From the NCBI RefSeq assembly GCF_914484835.1, contig NZ_CAJZAR010000033.1, positions 47,735-111,734 of the forward strand: a DNA stretch of 64,000 bases. The letters are read 5' to 3'. The DNA comes from Paraburkholderia tropica (GTDB lineage Bacteria > Pseudomonadota > Gammaproteobacteria > Burkholderiales > Burkholderiaceae). Positions 29,510 through 41,515 of this stretch are shown here, one piece after another. The notes beneath the pieces are model-generated. The model made no database searches. It was not told the DNA's origin and worked only from the letters and a program-made list of their open reading frames with translations. The translations under genes were made by a program, and so were the position numbers. Positions within the stretch are counted from its first letter, which is position 1, and every line of letters starts with the position of its first letter.

Positions 29510-30403
29510 TTGGCAAGAACCCGACCGACGCGCGCCGTCACCGTTCCTGGTGCCGGCACGATGTTCGCGTTGCGTGCGATCGGTCTCGTGATCCTTGCGC
29601 GCTGGCTCCACTCGATGGCGCAGATGAATTTCATCGCGGCGCTCGAGGGGATGGCCTCGTCGCCGGTCGCGTGCCTGAATCTCGTGTTCCTGTTTCTGCT
29701 GATCGTGCTGCCGGGCGCCAAGGCGCGCATGGAGCGGCCGTTCCATCCGCTGCCGCAGTGGCTGCGCCAGGCGCTGCGTGTCTTCGGCATTTTCGGCTGC
29801 CTGTTCGCGCTCTGGTCGATTGGCGCCTTCGCGTGGCTGGCGGGCTGGCGGCGCGCGGTGCATGCGGCCGCCGAGACCAACGGCTGGCTCGTGGTGTTGC
29901 CCGCGCTGTACGCAGCCGTCGTGTGGATCTGCCGTCCGCGCGCGCTGTGGCGGTCGAATTTCGCGGCGCGGCGCTTTGCGATCGGGCGCTATGCCGTGTC
30001 GATCGATGTCGCGACGCGCACCACGGTGGTCTGGCTCGAAAGCCGCAAGCTCGGCCAGTACGACGCGCGCGAATTGTCGGTGCGCTGGCCGCATGGCGCG
30101 CAGGCGGGGAAGGGTGTCCCGGATCGCGCGCCGGTGACGACGGCCGCGCCGCTCGAATCCGAAGCCGCGATCGCCGCGTCGTCGACTGAACCCGTCACGC
30201 AGGCTGCCCCGATTACCGCGCTCGTGCCGGTTCAGGCGGCCTCGGCCGCGCCAACGCACGAACGCCGTCCGAAAATCGAATTGATGTGGGACTCGCCGGC
30301 GGCGGCGGGCCACAATCGTCAGACCGTGTTCCGCCTGCGTCTCATGACCGAAGGCGACCGCGTGGCCGCTCGCGCGCTGGATGCCGCGCTGAAGCAGGTC
30401 TGA
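29510..30403 (+). CDS. Hypothetical membrane protein
   Basis: A 297-residue protein I do not recognise. Three clear hydrophobic segments can be seen: VACLNLVFLFLLIVLPGA, VFGIFGCLFALWSIGAFAWL and WLVVLPALYAAVVWI. A first weaker one, MFALRAIGLVILARWL, lies near the N-terminus. After them comes a soluble part with a beta-rich segment (FAIGRYAVSIDVATRTTVVWLESRKLG), an Ala/Pro/Thr-rich linker, and a conserved-looking end with RPKIELMWDSP and VFRLRLMTEGDRVAARALDAAL. The start is TTG 29510, preceded by AGGAGA at 8 bases, with a consensus -10 further up; open sequence upstream lacks these. It may be specific to Burkholderiaceae. Confidence 0.75.
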   Translation: MARTRPTRAVTVPGAGTMFALRAIGLVILARWLHSMAQMNFIAALEGMASSPVACLNLVFLFLLIVLPGAKARMERPFHPLPQWLRQALRVFGIFGCLFALWSIGAFAWLAGWRRAVHAAAETNGWLVVLPALYAAVVWICRPRALWRSNFAARRFAIGRYAVSIDVATRTTVVWLESRKLGQYDARELSVRWPHGAQAGKGVPDRAPVTTAAPLESEAAIAASSTEPVTQAAPITALVPVQAASAAPTHERRPKIELMWDSPAAAGHNRQTVFRLRLMTEGDRVAARALDAALKQV

Positions 30404-30570
30404 TCCGCGAGCGCGGTTCGCCGCCGCGCTTTTCGCGTTTCTGCTATTCGTTGTGCTTGCCGTCGCTCGGCTTTCAGTCGATTCACTTCCGGCCGATCCG
30501 ATTCCTGCCGTATCCGCGGAGCGCGCTCCGCCGCAGCTTGCCGATCCATCGTCGCTTCGAAGGAGTCGCC

Positions 30571-31047
30571 ATGCTTGTCCGCTGGTTGCTTGCCGCCATC
30601 CATCTGCTGGCTTTTGGTTTCGCGCTCGCCTCGATCGTGCGGCGCTCGCGCGGCCTGCGCCGCTGCACCTCGACCGAAGCGCTGCCCGCCATCTTCAGCG
30701 CCGATAACGGCTGGGGCGGCTCGGCGGTCGTGCTGATCATCACGGGCGCGATGCGCGCGTTCGGCGGTTTTGAAAAGGGCGCCGACTACTATCTCCACGA
30801 ACCGCTCTTTCACGTGAAGATGGGCGCGCTCGTGCTGATCCTCGCGCTGGAAATCGTGCCGATGATGGCGCTGCTGCGCTGGCGCAACGCCGTCAAAAAC
30901 GGCGACGTGCCCGATCTCACGCGCGCGCCGCAGTACGCGCGCATCGGGCGGTGGCAGACGCTGCTGCTCATCGTGATGGTGTTTGCCGCGACGGGTATGG
31001 CGCGCGGCATCGGGCTGGCGGGCATGGATGCGGATGGCGCGTCGTAG
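30571..31047 (+). CDS. DUF2214-like small membrane protein
   Basis: A 158-residue integral membrane protein with about four hydrophobic helices: MLVRWLLAAIHLLAFGFALA, GGSAVVLIITGAMRAFGG, KMGALVLILALEIVPMMALL and TLLLIVMVFAATGMARGIGL. The sequence resembles the DUF2214 family; function is unknown. An AAGGAG ribosome site lies 6 bases before the ATG at 30571, which fixes the start although the frame is open upstream to 30286. It follows the hypothetical membrane protein by 167 bases in the same direction and is followed by a bidirectional terminator shared with the minus-strand tRNA-Val. Confidence 0.82.
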   Translation: MLVRWLLAAIHLLAFGFALASIVRRSRGLRRCTSTEALPAIFSADNGWGGSAVVLIITGAMRAFGGFEKGADYYLHEPLFHVKMGALVLILALEIVPMMALLRWRNAVKNGDVPDLTRAPQYARIGRWQTLLLIVMVFAATGMARGIGLAGMDADGAS

Positions 31048-31127
31048 CGGGGCGCTCGCGTGGAAGTGATTCATCAGCAATCCGAAGCGATGATCGACGC
31101 GACGATTGCCGAACGCGAGCGGCAATG

Positions 31128-31162
31128 AAAAAAGCCCCGTTGCTTGCGCAACGGGGCTTTTT
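31128..31162. terminator. Bidirectional terminator
   Basis: AAAGCCCCGTTGC-TT-GCGCAACGGGGCTTT hairpin with A-tract and T-tract on opposite sides, between the membrane protein gene and the minus-strand tRNA-Val. Confidence 0.88.
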
Positions 31163-31197
31163 ATCTTCGGTGCTTGTCTTTACCAACACCAGAATCC

Positions 31198-31272
31198 TGG
31201 TGGGTAGTACTGGGATCGAACCAGTGACCCCTGCCGTGTGAAGGCAGTGCTCTACCGCTGAGCTAACCACCC
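31198..31272 (-). tRNA. tRNA-Val (CAC)
   Basis: A 75-base cloverleaf on the minus strand with encoded CCA. The acceptor arm is GGGTGGT/ACTACCC, the anticodon stem CTGCC/GGCAG encloses the loop TTCACAC (anticodon CAC), and the T arm is TGGTTCGATCCCA. It lies 49 bases downstream of dnaQ; a tRNA gene is found after dnaQ in enterobacteria as well. Confidence 0.95.
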
Positions 31273-31321
31273 GAAGAGATTCAAATTATGCCGGGCATTT
31301 TCAGTCTTGTAAAGCCCTTTT

Positions 31322-32065
31322 TTAAGTATTTTGCACAGTACCCGAATTTTCTTCGACGACGGGCTGCGTGCGCCAGACCGAGGTGCCCTTGATCTGCTTG
31401 TCGAGACCGTCGAGCAGGGCGTCGTGTTCGCTTATCTCGTCGGCGCTCGCGGCGATCACGGGCAGCGCGAGCGTCTCGAAGCGCACGCGCGGCGTGGCGG
31501 TCGCGTCGTCGGCATCGTGTGCGCTCGACATGTCGATCACGAGGCTTTCCTGGCCGCGCGTCATCGCCAGATAGACTTCGGCGAGCAGTTCCGAGTCGAG
31601 CAGTGCGCCGTGCAGCGTGCGGTGCGCGTTGCTGATGCCGAAGCGGTCGCACAGCGCGTCGAGCGAATTGCGCTTGCCCGGGAAGATCTGCTTGGCCTGC
31701 ACGAGCGTGTCGATCACGTCGCCGCAATGTTGCTTGAGCGGCGGCTTGCCGACCATCGCAAGCTCGGCATCGAGAAAGCCGATGTCGAACGGCGCGTTGT
31801 GAATGATGAGTTCCGCGCCGCGAATGAAGTCGAGAATCTCGTTCGCGACTTCGGCGAACTTCGGCTTGTCCGAGAGGAACTCGGTGGTCAGGCCGTGCAC
31901 CGCGAGCGCGCCCGGATCGCTGTCGCGTTCGGGGTTGATGTAGAAGTGCAGGTTGTTGCCGGTGAGCCGGCGATTGAGCAGCTCGACGCAGCCGATTTCG
32001 ATGATGCGGTCGCCCGTGCGGGCGTTCAGGCCGGTGGTTTCGGTATCGAGAATGATCTGGCGCAT
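31322..32065 (-). CDS. dnaQ: DNA polymerase III epsilon subunit (proofreading exonuclease)
   Basis: A 247-residue DEDDh 3'-5' exonuclease. Exo I is ILDTETTGL (Asp7, Glu9), Exo II is HNAPFDIGFLDAEL, and Exo III lies in HGALLDSELLAEVYL with the catalytic His. The C-terminal 50 residues form the segment that binds the polymerase alpha subunit. It is preceded by rnhA (68 bases upstream) on the same strand and by a methyltransferase gene overlapping rnhA, so the three are probably one operon. In E. coli dnaQ and rnhA are neighbours but divergent; here they run together, as in other betaproteobacteria. Confidence 0.97.
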   Translation of the reverse strand: MRQIILDTETTGLNARTGDRIIEIGCVELLNRRLTGNNLHFYINPERDSDPGALAVHGLTTEFLSDKPKFAEVANEILDFIRGAELIIHNAPFDIGFLDAELAMVGKPPLKQHCGDVIDTLVQAKQIFPGKRNSLDALCDRFGISNAHRTLHGALLDSELLAEVYLAMTRGQESLVIDMSSAHDADDATATPRVRFETLALPVIAASADEISEHDALLDGLDKQIKGTSVWRTQPVVEENSGTVQNT

Positions 32066-32133
32066 GGCGTTTGAAACAGGATTGCGTGGGCGGCGCGCGC
32101 GGCCGGAGCCAGGGCGCGCGGCGTTCTAGTGGC

Positions 32134-32583
32134 TCAGAGTTCGTTGAGGGTGGCGACGCCGCGGTTCGCGAGCGCGTCGGCGCGCTCGTTCTCCGGGTGG
32201 CCGGCGTGGCCCTTGACCCAGCGCCATTCCACCTCGTGCTGCGCGACGAGCGCGTCGAGGCGCTTCCAGAGGTCGTCGTTCTTGACCGGCGTTTTCGCGG
32301 CGGTCATCCAGTTCTTCTTCTTCCAGCCGTGGATCCACTCGCTGATGCCTTTCTGCACGTATTGCGAATCGGTGTGCACGATCACCTTGCACGGACGCTT
32401 GAGCGCCTCGAGCGCGGCGATCACGCCCATCAGCTCCATGCGGTTGTTGGTCGTGCCGGCCTCGCCGCCGAACAGTTCCTTTTCCTGCGCGCCGAAGCGC
32501 AGCAGCGCGCCCCAGCCGCCGGGGCCGGGGTTGCCCTTGCAGGCGCCGTCCGTGAAGATTTCGACGAAGTCGGGTGTGCTCAT
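32134..32583 (-). CDS. rnhA: Ribonuclease HI
   Basis: A 149-residue RNase H that degrades RNA in RNA-DNA hybrids. Catalytic carboxylates are in [14 protein letters not shown] (Asp12), NNRMELM (Glu), HTDSQYV (Asp) and ENERADALA (Asp). The basic handle region [20 protein letters not shown] is present. Its ATG overlaps the stop of the upstream methyltransferase gene (ATGA), so translation is probably coupled. It lies 68 bases before dnaQ. The open frame continues upstream into methyltransferase sequence, but ATG 32583 gives the normal family length. Confidence 0.97.
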   Translation of the reverse strand: MSTPDFVEIFTDGACKGNPGPGGWGALLRFGAQEKELFGGEAGTTNNRMELMGVIAALEALKRPCKVIVHTDSQYVQKGISEWIHGWKKKNWMTAAKTPVKNDDLWKRLDALVAQHEVEWRWVKGHAGHPENERADALANRGVATLNEL

Positions 32584-33434
32584 GAGTCCTTGTTGCGAGT
32601 AGGGGAAGGGGTGGTGGCCGCGGCCTTCAGGCTCGGCGCCAGCACCGGTTTCTTGACCTTCAGCGATCCGACGAGACGCATGCCGCGCACACGCTTGATT
32701 GCCGTGACCATATAGACGGCGCCGAAAATCGCCCACCAGCGGTCGCCCGCGGCTTCCATGAAGCCATAGCGGCCGAGCCATTTGTCGGTCGAAAGCGGCG
32801 GACGATAGCAGCCGAAGCGCCCGCGCTCAAGCTCGAAGCCGAGCAGCTTGATCCAGTCTTTCAGGCGCGTGAACGCGATCAGATCCTGGCGCGCGGGCAG
32901 GAACGGGCGGCCCGTGAGCTTGCCCGCCGACTGGCGCGCGCCCCACAGCGACAGCGAGTTGAAGCCGACGATCACGAGCTGGCCCTCGGGCATCAGCACG
33001 CGTTCGGCTTCGCGCAGCAGACGGTGCGGGTCGCTCGTGAATTCGAGCGTGTGCGGCATCACGATCAGGTCGACGCTCTGCGCCTCGAACGGCAGATCGA
33101 GATGATCGCACCAGACGGTGCTGCGCCCGGCGGGGGCATGCAGCGAGGGCGCGGCGCTCGTGTCGATGCGGCCGCCGTTGATTGTCGTGCCAGATGCAGC
33201 ACCCGGCACGACATAAGGCGCGCTGGCCGCGCTGGCGCCGTCGAGCACGAGCGCGCGGCACGACATGCGGTTTTCGCGCAGCGCGTCGAGTTGCGGCAGG
33301 CCGATTTGCAGCGCATGGTAGCCGAAAATGTTCGACACCATGCGGTCCAGTTGCTCCTGCTCCCAGTCGAGCACGTACCTTCCGGCGGGCGAAGCAGTCC
33401 AGGCGGGCCAGTCTATAATCGTTCGGTCAGACAT
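32580..33434 (-). CDS. SAM-dependent methyltransferase, YafS-like
   Basis: A 284-residue class I methyltransferase-like protein. The best preserved part is the C-terminal half of the Rossmann fold: [53 protein letters not shown]. The glycine-rich SAM-binding motif I is not obvious; the corresponding segment ([17 protein letters not shown]) lacks the usual ExGxGxG pattern and a low-complexity stretch follows. Position between gloB and rnhA/dnaQ matches E. coli yafS, whose substrate is not known. It overlaps rnhA by four bases. The ATG at 33434 is only 20 bases from the divergent gloB start, and a TATAAT for gloB lies inside this gene. Confidence 0.85.
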   Translation of the reverse strand: MSDRTIIDWPAWTASPAGRYVLDWEQEQLDRMVSNIFGYHALQIGLPQLDALRENRMSCRALVLDGASAASAPYVVPGAASGTTINGGRIDTSAAPSLHAPAGRSTVWCDHLDLPFEAQSVDLIVMPHTLEFTSDPHRLLREAERVLMPEGQLVIVGFNSLSLWGARQSAGKLTGRPFLPARQDLIAFTRLKDWIKLLGFELERGRFGCYRPPLSTDKWLGRYGFMEAAGDRWWAIFGAVYMVTAIKRVRGMRLVGSLKVKKPVLAPSLKAAATTPSPTRNKDS

Positions 33435-33454
33435 GTCGAAGAGTACGTCGCCCC

Positions 33455-34303
33455 ATGAAGAGTCCGCTTGAGCACGCAGGCGCACCATCCGCTGCGCTCG
33501 AATACGTGCCGGTTCCGGCTTTTGAAGATAACTACATCTGGGTCGTGTCGGATGGCCGCAATGCCGTGGCCGTCGATCCGGGCGACGCCGCGCCGGTTCG
33601 CGATTATGTGGCGAAACGAGGCTGGCGGCTCTGCGCTATTTTACTCACCCATCACCACAACGACCACGTCGGCGGAGTGGCCGATCTCCTTTCGGATGAG
33701 CGCGTGCCCGTCTACGGCCCGGTCGGCGAGGCGCTCGGCCCGCTCGATCCGTTCGTCACGCGCGTGCGTGGCGGCGACACGGTGCGTATCGGGCTCGCCC
33801 CGCAGGCGTCCGCGCTCGACCTGAAGGTGATGGACGTGCCGGGCCACACGCGCGGCCACATCGCGTATTTCCAGGCGGCGGGGGCGGGCAACGCCGTGCC
33901 CCATCTCTTTTGCGGCGACACGCTGTTCGCCTGCGGCTGCGGCCGCCTTTTCGAAGGCACGCCCGCGCAGATGCTCGCATCGCTCGATTCGTTCGCGGCG
34001 CTGCCTGGCGACACCCAGGTTCATTGCGCCCACGAATACACGCTCTCTAACATTCGTTTCGCGCTCGCCTGCGATCCCGGCAACGCCGCGCTGCGCGACT
34101 GGAGCGCGAAGGCTTCCGCGCTACGCGAACGCGGCGTGCCGACGCTGCCGACCACGATCGCTCACGAGCGTGCCGTGAATCCCTTTCTGCGCGCCGACGA
34201 TCCCGCCGTGCAGGCCACGCTGGCCGAAGCGCTGCATGAAACGGTGCCCGACCGCCTGGCCGCATTCACGCTGATGCGCGAGTGGAAGAACAGGTTCCGC
34301 TGA
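33455..34303 (+). CDS. gloB: Hydroxyacylglutathione hydrolase (glyoxalase II)
   Basis: A 282-residue metallo-beta-lactamase-fold enzyme that hydrolyses S-lactoylglutathione to lactate and glutathione, the second step of methylglyoxal detoxification. The metal-binding motif is THHHNDH (His66, His68, Asp70, His71), with further ligands in PGHTRGH and FCGDTLFACGCGR. The C-terminal glyoxalase II domain has HCAHEYTLSNIRFA and ends MREWKNRFR, typical of the family. Divergent from the methyltransferase gene; a TATAAT at 33414-33419, inside that gene, is the likely -10. mltD follows on the same strand. Confidence 0.96.
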   Translation: MKSPLEHAGAPSAALEYVPVPAFEDNYIWVVSDGRNAVAVDPGDAAPVRDYVAKRGWRLCAILLTHHHNDHVGGVADLLSDERVPVYGPVGEALGPLDPFVTRVRGGDTVRIGLAPQASALDLKVMDVPGHTRGHIAYFQAAGAGNAVPHLFCGDTLFACGCGRLFEGTPAQMLASLDSFAALPGDTQVHCAHEYTLSNIRFALACDPGNAALRDWSAKASALRERGVPTLPTTIAHERAVNPFLRADDPAVQATLAEALHETVPDRLAAFTLMREWKNRFR

Positions 34304-34391
34304 CCCAGCGCCATGCGTGGGTATGCTCATCCCAAACGTATGGAACTGCACCCAAGCTGCGGATTTTCATGGCTTTTTCCAATTATTCCGA

Positions 34392-34420
34392 TTGACGGAA
34401 ACGTGTGCGTTCCGTACTAT
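34392..34420 (+). promoter_or_regulatory. Sigma-70 promoter of mltD
   Basis: TTGACG (34392-34397), a 17-base spacer, then TACTAT (34415-34420). Transcription would begin near 34427, about 30 bases before the mltD ATG. Confidence 0.75.
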
Positions 34421-34456
34421 CGGCTGCAAATTCCAGCCTTGCGGATGTAGACGTTC

Positions 34457-36109
34457 ATGCGATTTATCCTCAGTGCGCTGCTGGTCCTCATGCTCGCCGC
34501 GTGCGCGAGCGGCGGGCCTGCGGCGAATTCAGCCAGCTCACTTTCTCCCGCCGATCCCCAGGCGCGCGCCGACCAGATCCGTAAGACTTCCGCAGCGAAA
34601 GAAACGATTAACGTCGATAACGGCTCGGTCGATCAGCTCACGAGTCCCGACGCCGATCTTTGGGGCCGCATTCGTCGCGGCTTCCAGATGCCCGATCTGC
34701 AAAGCGATCTGGTCGACATGAATGCGCAGTGGTATGCGGAGCGCCCCGACTACGTGGCGCGCATGACCGAGCGCTCGCAAAAATATCTGTACCACATCGT
34801 CGAGGAGCTCGAAGCGCGTCATATGCCGACCGAGCTCGCGCTGCTGCCGTTCATCGAATCCGCCTATAACCCGCAGGCGCTGTCGGTCGCGAAGGCCGCG
34901 GGCATGTGGCAGTTCGTGCCGGGCACGGGCCGCACCTACAACCTCAAGCAGAACATGTGGCAGGACGAGCGCCGCGACGTGCTGGCCTCGACCAGCGCCG
35001 CGCTCGATTACCTCTCGCGTCTGCACGACATGTTCGGCGACTGGTATCTCGCGCTCGCCGCGTACAACTGGGGCGAGGGCAACGTGCAGCGCGCCATCGC
35101 GCGCAACCAGGCCGCCGGTCTGCCGACCGACTACCAGAGCCTGCGCATGCCCAACGAGACGCGCAACTACGTGCCGAAGCTCCAGGCGGTCAAGAACATC
35201 GTGATGAATCCGCAGCAGTACGGCCTCACGCTGCCTTCGATCCCGAACCACCCGTATTTCGTCACCGTCACCACGTCGCACGACATCGACGTGGACGTCG
35301 CCGCCAAGCTCGCGAACATGGCGCCGGACGAGTTCCGCTCGCTCAATCCGTCGTTCAAGAAGCCGGTCATTCTCGGCGCGACCGATCCGCAGATCCTGCT
35401 GCCGTTCGATAACGCCAGCGCGTTCGAGCGCAACCTGAAGTCGTATTCGGGCCAGCTTTCGTCGTGGACCGTCTACACGACCGACTCGCGCGCCACGCCG
35501 GCGGCCATCGCGCAGAAGATCGGCGTGGACGCGGACACGCTCATGTCGGTCAACAAGATTCCGTCGGGCATGCGCCTGAAGGCGGGCTCGACGCTCGTGG
35601 TGCCGCGCACCGACGACGGCGACGACGAAGACATCAGCGCCGACGTCGCGGAAAGCGCCGTGCTCGCGATGGAGCCGGACGTGCCCGACACGCGCAAGAT
35701 GCTGATCCGCGTGCGCCGCAAGCAGTCGATGGAAACGATCGCGGGCCGCTATGGCGTCTCGGTCGGCCAGCTCAAGGCGTGGAACCGTACGCATCGCGAC
35801 CTGGTTTCGCCGGGTCAGGTGCTGGTGCTGCACGTGCCGGTCGGCAAGTCGATACCGAGCGAGCCGGGCCCCGAGCGTCTGGCAACGAACGTTTCCGGTG
35901 GTGGCGTGCAGCGCATCGGCACCCGTATTGCAGACACCGGCTCGAAGTCGCGCTACGATAAGAAGCACGGTCGCGCGCATAACGATGTCGTCAAGGTTTC
36001 CGAACCGGTCAAGGCGAAGTCCTCCAGCGCAGCGCCCAGCAAGGCGTCGAAGGGTACGGCGAGCCGCTCGAAGGCCGACACCCACACGCAGAAGCACACG
36101 TCCAAATAG
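34457..36109 (+). CDS. mltD: Membrane-bound lytic murein transglycosylase D
   Basis: A 550-residue lipoprotein. The signal ends in a lipobox LMLAAC with the lipidated Cys16. The GH23 lytic transglycosylase domain (about 95-260) has the catalytic Glu134 in LPFIESAYNP, followed by GMWQFVPGTGRTYNL and LAAYNWGEGNV. Two LysM peptidoglycan-binding motifs follow, at about 335-380 and 415-460. It cleaves between MurNAc and GlcNAc to form 1,6-anhydro ends; NagZ, also in this window, acts later in the same recycling route. The last 90 residues are Lys/Ser/Ala-rich. It has its own promoter in the 153-base gap after gloB. Confidence 0.95.
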   Translation: MRFILSALLVLMLAACASGGPAANSASSLSPADPQARADQIRKTSAAKETINVDNGSVDQLTSPDADLWGRIRRGFQMPDLQSDLVDMNAQWYAERPDYVARMTERSQKYLYHIVEELEARHMPTELALLPFIESAYNPQALSVAKAAGMWQFVPGTGRTYNLKQNMWQDERRDVLASTSAALDYLSRLHDMFGDWYLALAAYNWGEGNVQRAIARNQAAGLPTDYQSLRMPNETRNYVPKLQAVKNIVMNPQQYGLTLPSIPNHPYFVTVTTSHDIDVDVAAKLANMAPDEFRSLNPSFKKPVILGATDPQILLPFDNASAFERNLKSYSGQLSSWTVYTTDSRATPAAIAQKIGVDADTLMSVNKIPSGMRLKAGSTLVVPRTDDGDDEDISADVAESAVLAMEPDVPDTRKMLIRVRRKQSMETIAGRYGVSVGQLKAWNRTHRDLVSPGQVLVLHVPVGKSIPSEPGPERLATNVSGGGVQRIGTRIADTGSKSRYDKKHGRAHNDVVKVSEPVKAKSSSAAPSKASKGTASRSKADTHTQKHTSK

Positions 36110-36362
36110 CGGCCGCGTAGGGTGCTCAGCCATGTGTTGCGGGGGCAACGCATGGTGTTTCGCTCCGATCACTACTAGCCTTTTGACGCCGTCACCCCGC
36201 CAGGTGGCGGCGTTTTCGTTGGTGGGTCCGTTATTGCAATAAGCGCAAGCGGCCGCGAGATGGAAGGGCGCGAGCCTGTCGGCGTTCGGCGTCCGCGGGT
36301 CGTACCCGATCCGGCATCCCCTTGCCGTGCGCGCCGCGCCGCCTATATTTGAAACGGCGGTG

Positions 36363-36410
36363 GAAAGGGTGCACGAAAGGGCACTCGAAAGGGCACTCGA
36401 AAGGGCGCCG
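36363..36410. repeat. Four tandem 12-base repeats
   Basis: GAAAGGGTGCAC, GAAAGGGCACTC, GAAAGGGCACTC, GAAAGGGCGCCG in immediate succession; a further GAAAGGGC lies downstream near 36463. The array ends 47 bases before the carA -35. Confidence 0.9.
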
Positions 36411-36456
36411 ATCCGGCGCTCGCCGCCGCGCCGCTCGTCCGGCGTCATCTCGAAAT

Positions 36457-36486
36457 TTGAAGGAAAGGGCAATTTCGCGCTATAAT
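36457..36486 (+). promoter_or_regulatory. Promoter of carAB
   Basis: TTGAAG (36457-36462), an 18-base spacer and consensus TATAAT (36481-36486). It predicts a leader of about 285 bases before the carA start. Confidence 0.7.
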
Positions 36487-36779
36487 TTCAAGGTTTGAGC
36501 TTATCAACCCGCACCCTAGCGCCTACCTCCCCCCATCCGTTCATCCGCCGCCCGCGCTTTACCGTCAAAATGGCCGGCTGCCGCCCGATCGAGCGTCACA
36601 AACGCACCTTCAGGCCCGGCGCCCAGACTGCCAGACGCACGGTTGAGCCGCGCAACGAGTGCGCCGCGCGCGCGTCCCGATCCCACCAGACAGGATGCCG
36701 ACGCCGCAGCCGCTCCAGGTCGCAAGATCGCAACGTCGGATAACAGGTCGGCACAGGGTGCTCCCCCAAGGAGTCTCCC

Positions 36780-37916
36780 GTGTTGCCGTCATTCTCTCCC
36801 GCTCTGCTCGCGCTCGCCGACGGCACGGTCTTTCGTGGTTATTCGATCGGCGCGTCCGGCCATACGATCGGTGAAGTCGTGTTCAACACGGCCATCACCG
36901 GTTATCAGGAAATCCTGACCGACCCGAGCTACGCTCGCCAGATCGTCACCTTGACGTATCCGCATATCGGCAACGTCGGCGTCAACGCCGAAGACGTCGA
37001 AGCCACGAAAGTCCATGCCGCCGGTCTGATCATCCGTGACCTGCCCGTGCTCGCCTCCAACTTCCGCATGGAGCGCACGCTCGGCGACTATCTGAAGGAC
37101 GAAGGCGTGGTCGCCATCGCCGGTATCGATACGCGCAAGCTCACGCGTATCCTGCGCGACAAGGGCGCGCAGAACGGCGCGATCCTCGCCGGTTCCGACG
37201 ACGAAGCCAAGGCTATCGAACTCGCGCGCTCGTTCCCGGGCCTCGCGGGCATGGACCTCGCGAAGGTCGTCTCGACCGACAAGTCCTATACGTGGAACAC
37301 CACGGAATGGCGTCTGGGCGAAGGCTACCGCACGCAGTCGGCGCCGAAGTACAAGGTCGTGGCGTTCGACTACGGCGTGAAGCAGAACATCCTGCGCATG
37401 CTCGCCGAGCGCGGCTGCGACGTCACGGTGCTGCCGGCGCAAGCCACGGCTGAAGACGCGCTCGCGCTGAACCCGGACGGCGTGTTCCTCTCGAACGGCC
37501 CCGGCGATCCGGAACCGTGCGACTACGCGATCAAGGCGGCGCAGGCGTTCATCGAGCGCGGCATCCCCACGTTCGGCATCTGCCTCGGCCACCAGATCAT
37601 GGGCCTCGCCGTCGGCGCGAAGACGCTCAAGATGAAGACGGGCCACCACGGCGCGAACCATCCGGTGAAGGATCTGACCGATGGCCGCGTGGTCATCACG
37701 TCGCAGAACCACGGCTTCGCGGTCGACGCCGCCACGCTGCCCGCCAACGCGCGCGTCACGCACGTGTCGCTGTTCGACGGCACGCTGCAAGGTTTCGAGC
37801 TGACCGACAAGCCGGCATTCTGCTTCCAGGGCCACCCGGAAGCGTCGCCCGGCCCGCAGGACATCGGCTATCTGTTCGACCGCTTCACGGCGCTGATGGA
37901 CAAGGCCAAGGCGTAA
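36780..37916 (+). CDS. carA: Carbamoyl phosphate synthase small (glutaminase) subunit
   Basis: A 378-residue class I glutamine amidotransferase subunit that releases ammonia from glutamine for CarB. The N-terminal CarA-specific domain begins [19 protein letters not shown]. The glutaminase triad is Cys in FGICLGHQ, and His/Glu in [13 protein letters not shown]. The start is a GTG at 36780, after an AAGGAG ribosome site; no ATG is available at the correct position. carB follows after 138 bases. The product feeds arginine and pyrimidine synthesis. The long leader may carry control by one or both end products. Confidence 0.97.
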   Translation: MLPSFSPALLALADGTVFRGYSIGASGHTIGEVVFNTAITGYQEILTDPSYARQIVTLTYPHIGNVGVNAEDVEATKVHAAGLIIRDLPVLASNFRMERTLGDYLKDEGVVAIAGIDTRKLTRILRDKGAQNGAILAGSDDEAKAIELARSFPGLAGMDLAKVVSTDKSYTWNTTEWRLGEGYRTQSAPKYKVVAFDYGVKQNILRMLAERGCDVTVLPAQATAEDALALNPDGVFLSNGPGDPEPCDYAIKAAQAFIERGIPTFGICLGHQIMGLAVGAKTLKMKTGHHGANHPVKDLTDGRVVITSQNHGFAVDAATLPANARVTHVSLFDGTLQGFELTDKPAFCFQGHPEASPGPQDIGYLFDRFTALMDKAKA

Positions 37917-38054
37917 GCCCGAGGCCCGCAGGAACGAGCAGAGCAGGGTGCGCAGCGAGCCGGAATCCAGACCGGCCCACGCGCGCACCCGGCGGCAAGC
38001 AGAGCAGGCGAGCCGCCAGACGTAAAAGACACAGGAATATTTAGCGAGAGCGTT

Positions 38055-41309
<3,255 letters not shown>

Positions 41310-41316
41310 GGCTACC

Positions 41317-41349
41317 TTTGCCTGCCCAATACGGAACGAGGCAGGCAAA
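41317..41349. other. Hairpin just after carB
   Basis: TTTGCCTGCC (41317-41326) and GGCAGGCAAA (41340-41349) form a 10-bp stem seven bases after the carB stop. On the plus strand an A-tract, not a T-tract, follows, so it is a poor terminator in the carB direction; it may protect the mRNA end. Confidence 0.6.
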
Positions 41350-41361
41350 AAGCTGAATGTG

Positions 41362-41453
41362 CCGCGGTTAAGCGGCGTCCCAACAGGGTTTTCAGGCTGC
41401 GCTAATGTGCGCCGCCGCCCTCGCGGGATGCACTTAACCGCGGAATTTTTTTT
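41362..41453 (+). terminator. Long inverted repeat with T8 tail before greA
   Basis: CCGCGGTTAAG (41362-41372) is repeated exactly inverted as CTTAACCGCGG (41433-41443), with 60 bases between, and is followed by AA and eight T residues. It could terminate carAB or act in the greA leader. Confidence 0.6.
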
Positions 41454-41515
41454 ATGGCCGTCCGCGCATGTGCGGGCGGCATCAATACGGCCCCAAGCGG
41501 CTGAACGAGTTGTTT

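Larger units (their letters stand above)
36110..36779. other. 670-base gap with repeats and the carAB leader
   Basis: The first part holds mltD 3' sequence; next come four 12-base tandem repeats (36363-36410), a promoter (36457-36486) and a leader of about 285 bases before carA. I see no supported gene. An open frame at 36495-36743 is Arg-rich and resembles no family. Confidence 0.6.

Noticed and set aside
36495..36743. Arg-rich open frame in the carA leader as a regulatory leader peptide
   Set aside because: It needs a TTG start without a clear ribosome site, is 82 codons long and resembles no known leader; the Arg content is what random GC-rich sequence gives.
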